Part shown: one piece after another, positions 8,061-15,492 of the stretch
Layout: each line of letters begins with the position of its first letter
How positions within the stretch are numbered: the stretch's first letter is position 1
Source: Clostridia bacterium
GTDB taxonomy: Bacteria > Bacillota > Clostridia > Christensenellales > CAG-138
Length of the DNA: 64,000 bases
Reading direction: 5' to 3'
NCBI GenBank assembly: GCA_016292635.1
Contig: JAEDIC010000002.1
Span: 62,001-126,000, forward strand
Notes under the pieces: model-generated
The model's input: only the letters and a program-made list of their open reading frames with translations
Databases searched by the model: none
What the model was told of the DNA's origin: nothing
Position numbers and translations under genes: made by a program

Positions 8061-8378
8061 TACTCTGTTCCTCCGTAAGTATTTCTCCATTGATGTAAAT
8101 AATGGGCGGGATAGCAAGGCAGCTCTTTGCTGTATGGAATAAAAATAAGCAGAACAATTATAATTCATTGACTTGCTTACAGGAATCCCATTTTATCAGA
8201 AAAACAAAACACCGCCTGTCTTTTACGGCGGCACGGCGCTCTGGCTGCAAAAGCCCAGTTCAGTACAAGACCGAACTGGGCTTCACCTAACTATTCTTTT
8301 TTCTCTGTCTCTTTCCCTTGACAGGTTCACCCGTCTTTTACGACAGGCGGCTCTTTATCCGCTCTATCAAGCGAAATA
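8061..8378. other. Intergenic stretch between recombinase and plsY
   Basis: No gene is visible in these 318 bases. They hold the likely upstream region of the recombinase gene, the plsY terminator hairpin (8247-8283) and a 9-bp inverted pair, CCGCCTGTC near 8213 and GACAGGCGG near 8341, framing about 137 bp. Confidence 0.5.
8247..8283 (-). terminator. Probable terminator of plsY
   Basis: AAGCCCAGTTC (8251-8261) pairs perfectly with GAACTGGGCTT (8273-8283). On the minus strand the stem runs into TTTTGCAG, a short T-tract. It lies about 100 bp past the plsY stop. Confidence 0.65.
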
Positions 8379-8984
8379 TTATACTTTATTTTTCTTGAAT
8401 ACAGGCGCCTCCTGCCCCTGCGTCAGCCTTACGATATTCTCCTTGTGGCGATATACAACTATGGCAAACAGTATGGCGACGGCAATCTTTTCCCATGGAG
8501 AGCTTCCTGCCACCAGCGCCGCAATAAGATATACGGTGAACCCGATAAGGGACGCGGGGGATATCATGCGGGTAACGACCGCCACGGCTATACCAGAAAC
8601 CGCCGCCAGCAACCCCCATAGAGGATTCAGCAGCACTGCCGCCCCCAACGATGACGCCACGCCCTTGCCCCCGCGAAACCTGAAAAGCACGGGCCAGCAA
8701 TGACCTATAACAACGCCGATAGCCGCTCCATATGCGGCGTTCTGACCGCCCATAGCCCTGCCTATAAGCACCGCCGCGGCGCCCTTTATGAAATCTCCTA
8801 TAAAAGTGAGTATGCCGGCCTTTATGCCGTATACCCGCAGCATATTGGTACTTCCTGCGTTTCCGCTGCCATGGTGACGCACATCGTCATGATGTATCAA
8901 ATGGCTGAATATAACCGCAAACTGTATATTGCCTATAAGATAGCCCGCTATTGCCGCCCAGCAGCAAATGAGAAATTGATCCAT
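8379..8984 (-). CDS. plsY: Acyl-phosphate:glycerol-3-phosphate acyltransferase PlsY
   Basis: A polytopic membrane enzyme of about 201 residues that acylates glycerol-3-phosphate from acyl-phosphate, the first step of phospholipid synthesis. The three PlsY motifs are visible: GSGNAGSTNMLRVYG, GHCWPVLFRFRGGKGVA and VYRHKENIVRL near the end. ATG at 8984 follows GGGAGG closely (4 nt); longer in-frame starts lack a ribosome binding site. Not in an operon. Confidence 0.95.
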   Translation of the reverse strand: MDQFLICCWAAIAGYLIGNIQFAVIFSHLIHHDDVRHHGSGNAGSTNMLRVYGIKAGILTFIGDFIKGAAAVLIGRAMGGQNAAYGAAIGVVIGHCWPVLFRFRGGKGVASSLGAAVLLNPLWGLLAAVSGIAVAVVTRMISPASLIGFTVYLIAALVAGSSPWEKIAVAILFAIVVYRHKENIVRLTQGQEAPVFKKNKV

Positions 8985-9011
8985 CCATCCTCCCTTTCGT
9001 GTTTCTCTTGT

Positions 9012-9041
9012 AAAAAGTGCCTGCACGGTGTGCGCAGGCAC
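9012..9041 (-). terminator. Terminator of the efp / acidic-protein transcript
   Basis: GTGCCTGC pairs with GCAGGCAC around a short GC-rich loop. The minus-strand transcript continues with TTTTT. Confidence 0.8.
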
Positions 9042-9080
9042 TTTTATGGTATGATTTAAGCTGTTTCGCAGGAGAGGATA

Positions 9081-9482
9081 TTATTCCTCATCTTCTTCCA
9101 TAACGGGTACCAAAACAGCGTTGCAGTTAGGGCAGAGAAGCTCCTCGCCGCACTCCAGCATAGCCTCGTCAAAGTAGATGGCCTCGCCGCACTCGGGGCA
9201 CTCCAGCTCAACGTAATCGTCCTCGTCAAACTCGTCGTCCTCGTCATCATCGTCATCAAAGTCGCCTTCGAGATAATCGTCGATGTCATCCAGCTCGTCG
9301 TAAATGTCATCCAGACACTCGTCGATCTCAGCCATGGCGGCCTCGTTCTCGTCGATCGCGCCAGCCATTTCGTCCATAGTGGCTATAATGGCGTTCAGCA
9401 GCTTGCCCTGACCCTCGTCGCCGATGTTCATGCCCTCTGCAAGACCCCTCAGGTATGCAACTTTTTCTTTCATGTAACCCAT
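9081..9482 (-). CDS. Acidic zinc-ribbon protein, CD1247-type N-terminal domain
   Basis: A 133-residue conserved clostridial protein of unknown function. The N-terminus (MKEKVAYLRGLAEGMNI) matches the CD1247 N-terminal domain family. A heavily acidic middle (EGDFDDDDDEDDEFDEDD) follows, then a C-terminal zinc ribbon with CPECG and CPNCN pairs. GGAGG lies 6 nt before the ATG. It is 32 bp downstream of efp on the same strand and probably shares its transcript, which hints at a translation-related role but does not prove one. Confidence 0.75.
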   Translation of the reverse strand: MGYMKEKVAYLRGLAEGMNIGDEGQGKLLNAIIATMDEMAGAIDENEAAMAEIDECLDDIYDELDDIDDYLEGDFDDDDDEDDEFDEDDYVELECPECGEAIYFDEAMLECGEELLCPNCNAVLVPVMEEDEE

Positions 9483-9514
9483 AGTAGACCTCCTTACTTT
9501 TCTGTTAGGCTTTA

Positions 9515-10072
9515 CTATACGCGCTCCATATATTCGCCGGTACGGGTATCGATGCGAACCTTATCGCCCTCGTTTACAAAGAGGGGAACAGTTATCTTAA
9601 GACCGGTTTCCAGAGTTGCAGGCTTGTTTGCGCCGGTGGCGGTGTCGCCGCGAACGCCAGGCTCGCACTCGGTAATGGTCAGGGTAACGAAGTTGGCGGG
9701 CTGTACTGAGAAAGGATTGCCCTTGTAGAAACGTACGGTCACGTTGTCGTTTTCGATTATGTAGTTGATGGCATCCTCAACCTGAGCATAGTTCAGGGGC
9801 AGCTGCTCATAGGTCTCGGTGTCCATGAAGTAGTACAGTTCGCCGTCATTGTAAAGATACTGCATTTCCTTGGTCTCGATGTGAGCCTTGGGATATTTAT
9901 CGGTGGGGCTGAAGGTGCGCTCCAGCACGGCGCCGGTCATAACGTTTTTAAGACGGGTGCGCACGAAAGCGGCGCCCTTGCCGGGCTTAACATGCTGAAA
10001 GTCAGCAATGGACCAAACCTGCCCGTCAATCTCCACAGTAACGCCCTTCCTAAAATCGCCAGCCATGATCAT
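9515..10072 (-). CDS. efp: Elongation factor P
   Basis: A 185-residue EF-P of standard length that relieves ribosomes stalled on consecutive prolines. The N-terminal KOW-like domain has the loop [17 protein letters not shown], whose tip lysine is the usual modification or contact site. Two OB domains follow with [15 protein letters not shown] and the C-terminal [25 protein letters not shown] signature. Two ATGs are close together; the first (10072) is preferred because GGAGG precedes it by 9 nt. Confidence 0.97.
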   Translation of the reverse strand: MIMAGDFRKGVTVEIDGQVWSIADFQHVKPGKGAAFVRTRLKNVMTGAVLERTFSPTDKYPKAHIETKEMQYLYNDGELYYFMDTETYEQLPLNYAQVEDAINYIIENDNVTVRFYKGNPFSVQPANFVTLTITECEPGVRGDTATGANKPATLETGLKITVPLFVNEGDKVRIDTRTGEYMERV

Positions 10073-10188
10073 AAGGATTTACCTCCAAAGTAAATTAGTA
10101 AATATTTTTTCGTTTATCCTATCCACACTTTTATCCGTCAGGTATAATGTGGAGATTATAACCATTTTGTATTTTACCACATATCAGC

Positions 10189-11058
10189 CTATTTCAACAA
10201 GCTGTTTATGGCGGAAAAATACATATCCTTCATACTTTTTGCATCTTCCGCCATGGTGCCCTTGGATTCACAGATGAAAACCGGCTCGTATCCCCGCTCA
10301 GCCACCAGTTCCGCAAGGGGCATGAATTCCGGGCCGTACTGCACATCCGCAAAGGTGTGGTGCATCTTTTCCCCGCCCTTTGTGTACTCTATGCGGGAAA
10401 AATGCACATGCATGGTCCTTGTCCGCTCCGTGCCTATGCCGTTTTCCAGCCTGTCCAGTATATCCGCATAGTCCTGCTTTGTGTTTATGGCGCCAAGGCC
10501 CCGGCAGTGGAGATGACCGAAATCTATGGCGGGCCATATACGCTCGTCCACATTGCACAGCTCAATGACCTCATCCAGGCTTCCTAGCTGGTTTATTTTG
10601 CCCATTGTCTCAGCGCAAAGGGTCACGTTCATAAGATTCATATCGTCCAATACGGCGATAATCTCCTTAAAGAATCCCTTTGCCCGCTCAAGTATGGCTC
10701 CCCTGTCGCCGCCGCTGGCGGAACCGGGATGAAACACGGCCCGCTTTGCGCCCAGCGCCTCCGCCACCTTCAGGGAATCCACAAAATAGCCTGTGTTTTT
10801 TACCTTTTTCTCATCCTCTTCCGTGGCAAGGTTGATAAAATACGGCATATGAACGCTGAGCTGTATGCCATATTTCTCCGCCTCGGCCCTGATGGCCTTC
10901 GCTCCCTCCGTACCAAGGCGTATACCCCTGCCGAAGGAGTATTCAAATGCGTCCAATTCTCTTTCATGGAGCCATTTCGGCATATCCACGCTTGCGGAGA
11001 AGCCCTCCTGATAGAAGCTGTCGCTGTTGCCCGCAGGGCCGAATTTTATGTTCAGCAC
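10189..11058 (-). CDS. TIM-barrel protein of the endonuclease IV / sugar isomerase (AP2Ec) superfamily
   Basis: A 289-residue protein with metal-binding positions typical of endonuclease IV-like TIM barrels: SVHMPY, FHPGS, CAETMGK, DFGHLHC, HVHFSRIEY and CESKG. True endonuclease IV repairs abasic sites with three zincs, while related isomerases act on sugars. The conserved H, E, D-H, H and E pattern favours a deoxyribonuclease IV-like metal site, but sequence alone does not settle DNA repair against isomerase. It stands alone between efp and sigK. Confidence 0.8.
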   Translation of the reverse strand: MLNIKFGPAGNSDSFYQEGFSASVDMPKWLHERELDAFEYSFGRGIRLGTEGAKAIRAEAEKYGIQLSVHMPYFINLATEEDEKKVKNTGYFVDSLKVAEALGAKRAVFHPGSASGGDRGAILERAKGFFKEIIAVLDDMNLMNVTLCAETMGKINQLGSLDEVIELCNVDERIWPAIDFGHLHCRGLGAINTKQDYADILDRLENGIGTERTRTMHVHFSRIEYTKGGEKMHHTFADVQYGPEFMPLAELVAERGYEPVFICESKGTMAEDAKSMKDMYFSAINSLLK

Positions 11059-11092
11059 ATTTACCTCCGTATATGAATATAAGTTGATTTAT

Positions 11093-11782
11093 TTATGTAT
11101 CCGCAAGCTCCCTATTGAGCTTGCCCAGTGCCTTTTTCTCTATGCGGGATACATAGCTTCTGGATATTCCAAGCAGCTTTGCCACCTCCCGCTGGGGCGC
11201 GGGCCGCCCGCCGCACAGGCCGTAGCGCAATTCTATCACCTTCCGCTCCCGCTTTGTAAGGACTCGCTCCATGGCGCTGCGCAAGTATTCCCCCGCCACG
11301 TTCAGCTCAACGGCGTTATGTACCTCATCCCCATCCGAGCCCAATACCTCCGAAAGGGATATCTCGTTTCCGTCCTTATCCATCCCTATGGGGTCGGACA
11401 GGGATACTTCCCCCGCCTGCTTCTTTTCCGCCCTGAGGGACATGAGTATCTCGTTTTCTATGCAGCGGGCGGCATATGTGGCAAGAGTGTTCCCCTTCTG
11501 TGCGTTAAATGTGGATACTGCCTTTATAAGCCCCACTACCCCTATGGAGATAACGTCGTCCGCATCCCGCCGGGAGGTGGTATACTTCTTTGCGATATGA
11601 GCCACAAGGCGCAGGTTGTGCTCAATCAGCAACCGCCGGGCCTCAGCGTCCCCCGCTCCAAGGCGGGCAAGACAGTCCCGCTCTTCTTCGGGCGAAAGGG
11701 GCTCCGGAAAAGACCCATTGCCTCCTATATGTCCAGCAAAGGCAAATATACTGCCGAGAAGTTCAAATATTGCCTCCAGCAT
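11093..11782 (-). CDS. sigK: Sporulation sigma factor SigK
   Basis: A 229-residue sigma-70 factor that directs late mother-cell transcription during spore formation. The N-terminus MLEAIFELLGSIFAFAG is the hydrophobic pro-sequence removed on activation. Region 2 (LIEHNLRLVAHIAKKYTTS, then DDVISIGVVGLIKAV) and region 4 (LTKRERKVIELRYGL, then REVAKLLGISRSYVSRIEKKA) are intact. The gene is continuous, with no skin-type insertion. AGGAGG lies 12 nt before the ATG, somewhat far. Confidence 0.95.
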   Translation of the reverse strand: MLEAIFELLGSIFAFAGHIGGNGSFPEPLSPEEERDCLARLGAGDAEARRLLIEHNLRLVAHIAKKYTTSRRDADDVISIGVVGLIKAVSTFNAQKGNTLATYAARCIENEILMSLRAEKKQAGEVSLSDPIGMDKDGNEISLSEVLGSDGDEVHNAVELNVAGEYLRSAMERVLTKRERKVIELRYGLCGGRPAPQREVAKLLGISRSYVSRIEKKALGKLNRELADT

Positions 11783-11953
11783 AGCGCCGGTACACCTCCT
11801 GTGGTTATTTCCGTTGGTGTATCAGCATATGCGGCAATTTGGCGAAAAATGCCGAAGTGCAGCCCCTGCCATCTTCCTTAAAATAATATACCCCACTTGG
11901 CCTCAACGGTCAAAAAGCCGGCAAAAACGGGCGTTTGCCGTTTCCTGGTTTCG

Positions 11954-12463
11954 CTATGTTTTTATTCTTTCGCAGGATGCTTCTATCGCCCTTTTCAACG
12001 CCGGCAGCAATACCAGCACCGCAGCAAAGTTGCCGGCACAGTGTATAAGGTCAAAGGGTATGCCGCTTATCCAGTATGAAAACGCCGCCGTCCATCCCCC
12101 CGCAAAGAGATAGGGGATGGAGCACAGCGCCCCAAAGCACAACCCGAATACCGCTGCGGCAATTGCCCAGAACAGCCTGCTTTCCGTACCTTTAAACAAC
12201 ATGGTTATGCATACCAGCAACGGCCATATGTAAAGATATGATATCCACCATATGCCAAAGCCGTATATCAGCCCCTCCAGCATAACGTATACAGCCACAG
12301 CGTACATCATTCGCCATCCAAAATACAGCGTTCCCGCTATTATGAACACCGCAACGGGATGTATATTTGGCAGGGCCATCATGGCGGCCTTGAGGGCGAA
12401 CATCAGCGCCCCCAGCATTGCCAGCACCGCCATCTCCCTGGCGGAAAGCCTGTTACCAGTCAT
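11954..12463 (-). CDS. ECF transporter S component, probably for cobalamin or a precursor
   Basis: A hydrophobic protein of about 169 residues with five or six membrane spans, beginning MTGNRLSAREMAVLAMLGAL. The form is that of the substrate-capture (S) subunit of energy-coupling factor transporters, and the shared ATPase/T subunits are not in this window. Its start overlaps the end of the preceding DUF4430 gene by 11 bp (ATGACTGGTAA), so the two are coupled. The pair lies behind a cobalamin riboswitch, which points to B12 or a corrinoid precursor. Substrate is inferred from this context. Confidence 0.75.
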   Translation of the reverse strand: MTGNRLSAREMAVLAMLGALMFALKAAMMALPNIHPVAVFIIAGTLYFGWRMMYAVAVYVMLEGLIYGFGIWWISYLYIWPLLVCITMLFKGTESRLFWAIAAAVFGLCFGALCSIPYLFAGGWTAAFSYWISGIPFDLIHCAGNFAAVLVLLPALKRAIEASCERIKT

Positions 12464-12854
12464 AGCCGGTGACAAGGGTTATCTCGTATTTGTCCCCATC
12501 GCTTATCATGGTGTCGTCAACGCCGGTCATAAGCATCTCGCCGTCCATGGTAAAGCACCACCACTCCTCAATGGAACTGTCCGCTTCCTCACCGTCAACA
12601 ACCGTAACAAACATGGTTCCGCTGCTGTCGTCGCCGTCAATAAGCTCTTCCTGTTCCAGTACGCCCCTAAGGTTTTCACTGTCTGTGGCAATATAGAACT
12701 CTGCCTCGCTGCCGTCCCCGTGTATCACCAAAACGGTTATGCTCTTATTCCCATTCTCCGCCTTTGGGCCGAATGCGGCATAACAGGCGATAAACGCCGC
12801 TATAAGCAGTACTGCGATGACTATCGCAATGATGGTTCTCTTTGTGTTTTTCAT
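12453..12854 (-). CDS. Membrane-anchored DUF4430 protein (transcobalamin-like domain)
   Basis: A 133-residue protein with one N-terminal membrane anchor or signal (IIAIVIAVLLIAAFIACYAA). The extracellular DUF4430 domain has LRGVLEQEELI, FVTVVDGEEAD and a C-terminal WWCFTMDGEMLMTGVDDTMISDGDKYEITLV. DUF4430 is related to the C-terminal domain of transcobalamin/intrinsic factor. With the riboswitch upstream and the ECF S subunit downstream, it probably helps capture B12 at the surface. ATG at 12854 has GGAG 9-10 nt upstream. Confidence 0.82.
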   Translation of the reverse strand: MKNTKRTIIAIVIAVLLIAAFIACYAAFGPKAENGNKSITVLVIHGDGSEAEFYIATDSENLRGVLEQEELIDGDDSSGTMFVTVVDGEEADSSIEEWWCFTMDGEMLMTGVDDTMISDGDKYEITLVTGYDW

Positions 12855-12964
12855 TAAAAATCTCTCCTTTTCTTTTTTCGCACAACTTTGCCATGCAAAG
12901 AAAAAGAGAGACCGGGCAGATATTTCTGCCATGATAATACAAATCGGCCGGGGTTCCGCAGCTC

Positions 12965-13110
12965 TTTGCATGGCTCCTTGGGCAGGTATTCTGACTTTGC
13001 GGGATGTATCCCGGCTTCACAGTGACGGCCTCGCGGAAGAATCTCACTTCCATTCCCCTGTTGACCGCCGAAAAACGGCGGAACCCAAAGATGTGTTATT
13101 CGGTTGTGGT
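12965..13110 (-). promoter_or_regulatory. Cobalamin riboswitch
   Basis: On the minus strand the stretch carries the B12-box form AGTCAGAATACCTGCC near its 3' end. Upstream lie AGGGGAATGGAAGTGAGATT and GGCCGTCACTGTGAAG, matching the conserved GGGAA..GTGA and CACTGTGA elements of the family. A GCCG..CGGC hairpin opens the structure. It ends about 110 nt before the DUF4430 start. Coenzyme B12 binding normally switches off expression of the downstream uptake genes. Confidence 0.85.
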
Positions 13111-13146
13111 CATATCAATGATACAGCTTTTTTTCGTCCCGGTCAA

Positions 13147-13644
13147 TCACTCATGCTGGCCAAAAAGCTGAGCCGACCTTTTTTTGATAGCCCGATACAG
13201 CATAATGCCCAGCACTCCCGCTGAAAGTATCTCCCCCACCCCAACGGTAATCGCCATATACCATATTGCATCCGGCATACCGTAGCCATAGCGCAGCACA
13301 AAGGGCACGGCTATGGTATTTGCAAGTATTGGCGAAAATGTGGCAAGAACGGGTTTGTTTCGAAGCGCCCTCGTTCCCAGCGCACCGATAAGGGTTGCAA
13401 GGCTGCCTACCATCACATCCAACACTATGCATCCTGTAAGGACGTTTGCAAGCATACAGCCTATTGCAAGGCCGGGAACCGCCGCGGGGGTGAACACAGG
13501 CAGTATGCAGAGGGCTTCGCTGAGCCTAAGCTGAATGACACCGGAAGACAGGCCAAGCTGGGCCGCAAGGAATGTCAGCGCCACATACAGCGCGGCTATT
13601 GCCCCGCCCTGTATAAGGCCGCGTACAGAGTAACGGTCTTTCAT
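13147..13644 (-). CDS. queT: QueT-family ECF transporter S component (queuosine precursor uptake)
   Basis: A 165-residue membrane protein with the QueT pattern: ALYVALTFLAAQLGLSSGVIQLRLSEALCILP, then TPAAVPGLAIGCMLANVLTG and VMVGSLATLIGALGTRALR. QueT subunits bind preQ0/preQ1 or queuine for tRNA queuosine modification. The ATG at 13644 has GGAG 9 nt upstream; an upstream in-frame ATG would lie inside a candidate riboswitch. The gene ends shortly before the cobalamin riboswitch. Queuosine synthesis needs B12 at its last step, so the two uptake genes fit together. Confidence 0.88.
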   Translation of the reverse strand: MKDRYSVRGLIQGGAIAALYVALTFLAAQLGLSSGVIQLRLSEALCILPVFTPAAVPGLAIGCMLANVLTGCIVLDVMVGSLATLIGALGTRALRNKPVLATFSPILANTIAVPFVLRYGYGMPDAIWYMAITVGVGEILSAGVLGIMLYRAIKKRSAQLFGQHE

Positions 13645-13653
13645 TTTATTATT

Positions 13654-13720
13654 CTCCTTAGTTTTGTTTTTTCCCCGCATAAACGCGGTTTGGTGAGGAT
13701 GGTTTCGAACTCACCGGGCG
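13654..13720 (-). promoter_or_regulatory. Candidate preQ1 riboswitch upstream of queT
   Basis: On the minus strand a GGTGAG/CTCACC stem encloses a 12-nt loop starting TTCG. AAA and a small CCGC/GCGG hairpin follow, then an A-rich tail running into CTAAGGAG, the queT ribosome binding site. The A-rich tail and CTAA resemble class I preQ1 sensors, while stem, second hairpin and sequestered binding site resemble class III. Position right before queT supports the call; the class is unresolved. Confidence 0.5.
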
Positions 13721-13777
13721 TAATGATAGCAGAAAAGACGAAAAAATTCAAGCTTCACAAGGTTTTTCCCACAAAAA

Positions 13778-13799
13778 GAGCCATCCTTGCGGGATGGCG
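13778..13799 (-). terminator. Terminator hairpin, T-tract copy, left of repeat copy B
   Basis: On the minus strand GCCATCC pairs with GGATGGC, followed by TCTTTTTG. A nearly identical 22-bp copy (one difference) lies at 13991-14012 on the other side of the repeat but has no T-tract. Together they look like one terminator of the rnj-U32 operon split or duplicated by the repeat. Confidence 0.7.
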
Positions 13800-13803
13800 C
13801 TGC

Positions 13804-13988
13804 CTGTCGAAAAGCCCCTTGGGGGTTCGGGGGGGCGGAGGCTTCAATCGGATTTGGCGACATGTGCGGCAAATCCGCAAAAGCCTTGCGCGGCAAGGCT
13901 TTCTTTGCATGGCTCCCTGGCCGTGCCGCAGGCACAAGGGAGCCATGTAAACCTCGAAAAAGTGGCATGATGCCACTTTTTCGACAAC
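13804..13988 (+). repeat. Dispersed structured repeat, copy B
   Basis: Best-preserved copy. It opens with CTGTCGAAAA and ends TTTTCGACAA. Internal hairpins are clear: CGGATTTG..CAAATCCG, AAGCCTTG/CAAGGCTT, ATGGCTCCCT/AGGGAGCCAT and a 13-bp perfect stem CGAAAAAGTGGCA/TGCCACTTTTTCG at 13955-13983. Flanked on both sides by copies of the same terminator hairpin. Confidence 0.85.
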
Positions 13989-14035
13989 CTGAGCCATCCT
14001 TGTGGGATGGCGTCCATTCGCTTATTCCGTTCTTT

Positions 14036-14239
14036 TTATGGCTGCAGAAGTTTCAGTCCCTCTTCTGAAAGGTTTTCGGGAGCCAGCGCTGTCCGCATAT
14101 GCACATGGAGGCGTACGCTGTTTAAATAGGACATAGCCGCATCTTCGGCCTGCTTTGCTTCTTTCACATACAGCGCCAAGAATGCCGGCGCAGGTATAAG
14201 GCGGATCGCTATTCATACGGTAAAGTTTTTGTTTACCAT
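14036..14239 (-). pseudogene. Small ORF after the U32 gene, interrupted by an in-frame TGA
   Basis: AAGGAGGG is followed 6-7 nt later by ATG at 14239, reading MVNKNFTV, then TGA (14215-14213). The same frame then continues for 58 codons (from IAIRLIPAPAFLALYVKEAK to the end NLSEEGLKLLQP) before TAA at 14036. Codon choice after the TGA looks like that of the neighbours. The ORF begins 18 bp after the U32 gene and would be last in that operon. The simplest reading is a nonsense mutation. A second possibility is an overlapping 64-codon frame whose ATG overlaps this TGA. I recognise no family in either. Confidence 0.45.
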
Positions 14240-14256
14240 ATGATGCCCTCCTTATG

Positions 14257-15492
14257 CTATTCTGTTTTTTTTCTCAGTATATCCCCCGCCTTAAGGGTCA
14301 CGTCGCATCCTATATACAGCCTTTCCTTGGGATGGGGGGCGTTTTTCACGGTCTCGCCCTCCATATTGATAATGCCTGATACAACAAAGCTTCTGCCGAT
14401 GTCGCCGGGGGAAAGAATATGCAGCTCCTCCCCGTCGGTAAATTTATTGCGCTGGGAAACGAGGGTCCTGCCCTCCTTTTGCTCCAGAACCACAGCGGCG
14501 ATGGCTCCGTCTGAAATATAGCCTCCGCTCTTTGTTTCCTGGCCCGCAGCACCCGGCGCGCCAAGGGCAAAGCCTGTGGTGTATGGGCGATGGGAGGCAA
14601 GCTCCAGCTCATTCATGACCGGCTCCGGCACCTTGTATGGTATGCCAAGCTCTATGCTGCGTTTGCATTCATCGAGAGCCATGCGATAGGCGTTCACTAC
14701 CGTTGCCACATAGGCGATGGACTTCATCCTGCCCTCTATCTTAAGGCTCATTATGCCTGCGTCAATAACCTCGGGCAGATATTCTATAAGGCACAGATCA
14801 CGGGAATTCATGATAAATGTGCCCGCCTCGTCCTGCTCCATAGTAAAGAATTCGCCATCACTGCCCTTTTCACGGAGTTCGTACTTCCAGCGGCAGGGCT
14901 GGGCGCACTCGCCCCGGTTGGAATCCCTACCGTTTAGGTAATTGCTTAGCAAGCATCTGCCGGAGTATGATATGCACATTGCCCCGTGGACAAACATCTC
15001 AAGCTCCACGCTGTCCGGCAGAGCCCTTCGCATTTCCTTTATCTCGCAGAGGGAAAGCTCCCGGGCCAGTATTATCCGCTTAACCCCCTGATCATGCCAA
15101 AATAGGGCGGCCTCGGAATTAAGTGTGTTTGCCTGTGTGCTAAGGTGCAGGGGCATATCCGGCACGGTTCGCCTTGCCAGGCGTATAACGCCGGGGTCGT
15201 TTACTATAAGGGCATCCGCCCCTGCCTTCTGTATCTGCTCAAACAATGCGGGCAGACCCTTAAGGTCATTGTCCCTTGCAAAGGCATTGCAGGCCACATA
15301 TACCCTTCCACCATGACCATGTGCATAGTCGCAGCCCTCTTTAAGCTGTTCGGGGGTAAAGTTGTCCGCATAGTTTCTGAGGCTCATGCTCTGGGCCCCA
15401 AGGTATACTGCGTCCGCACCGTAGTCTATGGCGGTCAGCAGCCGCTCCATATTGCCCGCCGGGGCAAGAAGTTCCGGAAGCTTTATACTCAT
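14257..15492 (-). CDS. U32 family protein (TrhP-type tRNA hydroxylation)
   Basis: A 411-residue protein annotated by family as a U32 peptidase. It carries the signature ELEMFVHGAMCISYSGRCLL and the cysteine cluster SNRGECAQPCRWKY. Members with this layout (YegQ/YrrO, TrhP) install 5-hydroxyuridine at tRNA position 34 and probably hold an iron-sulfur cluster. The N-terminal half is TIM-barrel-like (LLAPAGNMERLLTAIDYGADAVYLG). Its start overlaps the mltG stop (TGATG), so they are translationally coupled. Confidence 0.9.
   Translation of the reverse strand: MSIKLPELLAPAGNMERLLTAIDYGADAVYLGAQSMSLRNYADNFTPEQLKEGCDYAHGHGGRVYVACNAFARDNDLKGLPALFEQIQKAGADALIVNDPGVIRLARRTVPDMPLHLSTQANTLNSEAALFWHDQGVKRIILARELSLCEIKEMRRALPDSVELEMFVHGAMCISYSGRCLLSNYLNGRDSNRGECAQPCRWKYELREKGSDGEFFTMEQDEAGTFIMNSRDLCLIEYLPEVIDAGIMSLKIEGRMKSIAYVATVVNAYRMALDECKRSIELGIPYKVPEPVMNELELASHRPYTTGFALGAPGAAGQETKSGGYISDGAIAAVVLEQKEGRTLVSQRNKFTDGEELHILSPGDIGRSFVVSGIINMEGETVKNAPHPKERLYIGCDVTLKAGDILRKKTE

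Noticed and set aside
11093..11782. Skin-type element inside sigK
   Set aside because: The sigK frame is continuous from the pro-sequence to region 4.
13690..13720. A tRNA T-loop-like GGTTTCGAACTC
   Set aside because: No acceptor stem, anticodon arm or D-arm can be drawn around it; it fits the queT leader hairpin better.
14036..14239. Selenocysteine at the in-frame TGA
   Set aside because: No SECIS-like hairpin directly after the TGA and no redox family in the frame; a nonsense mutation is simpler.
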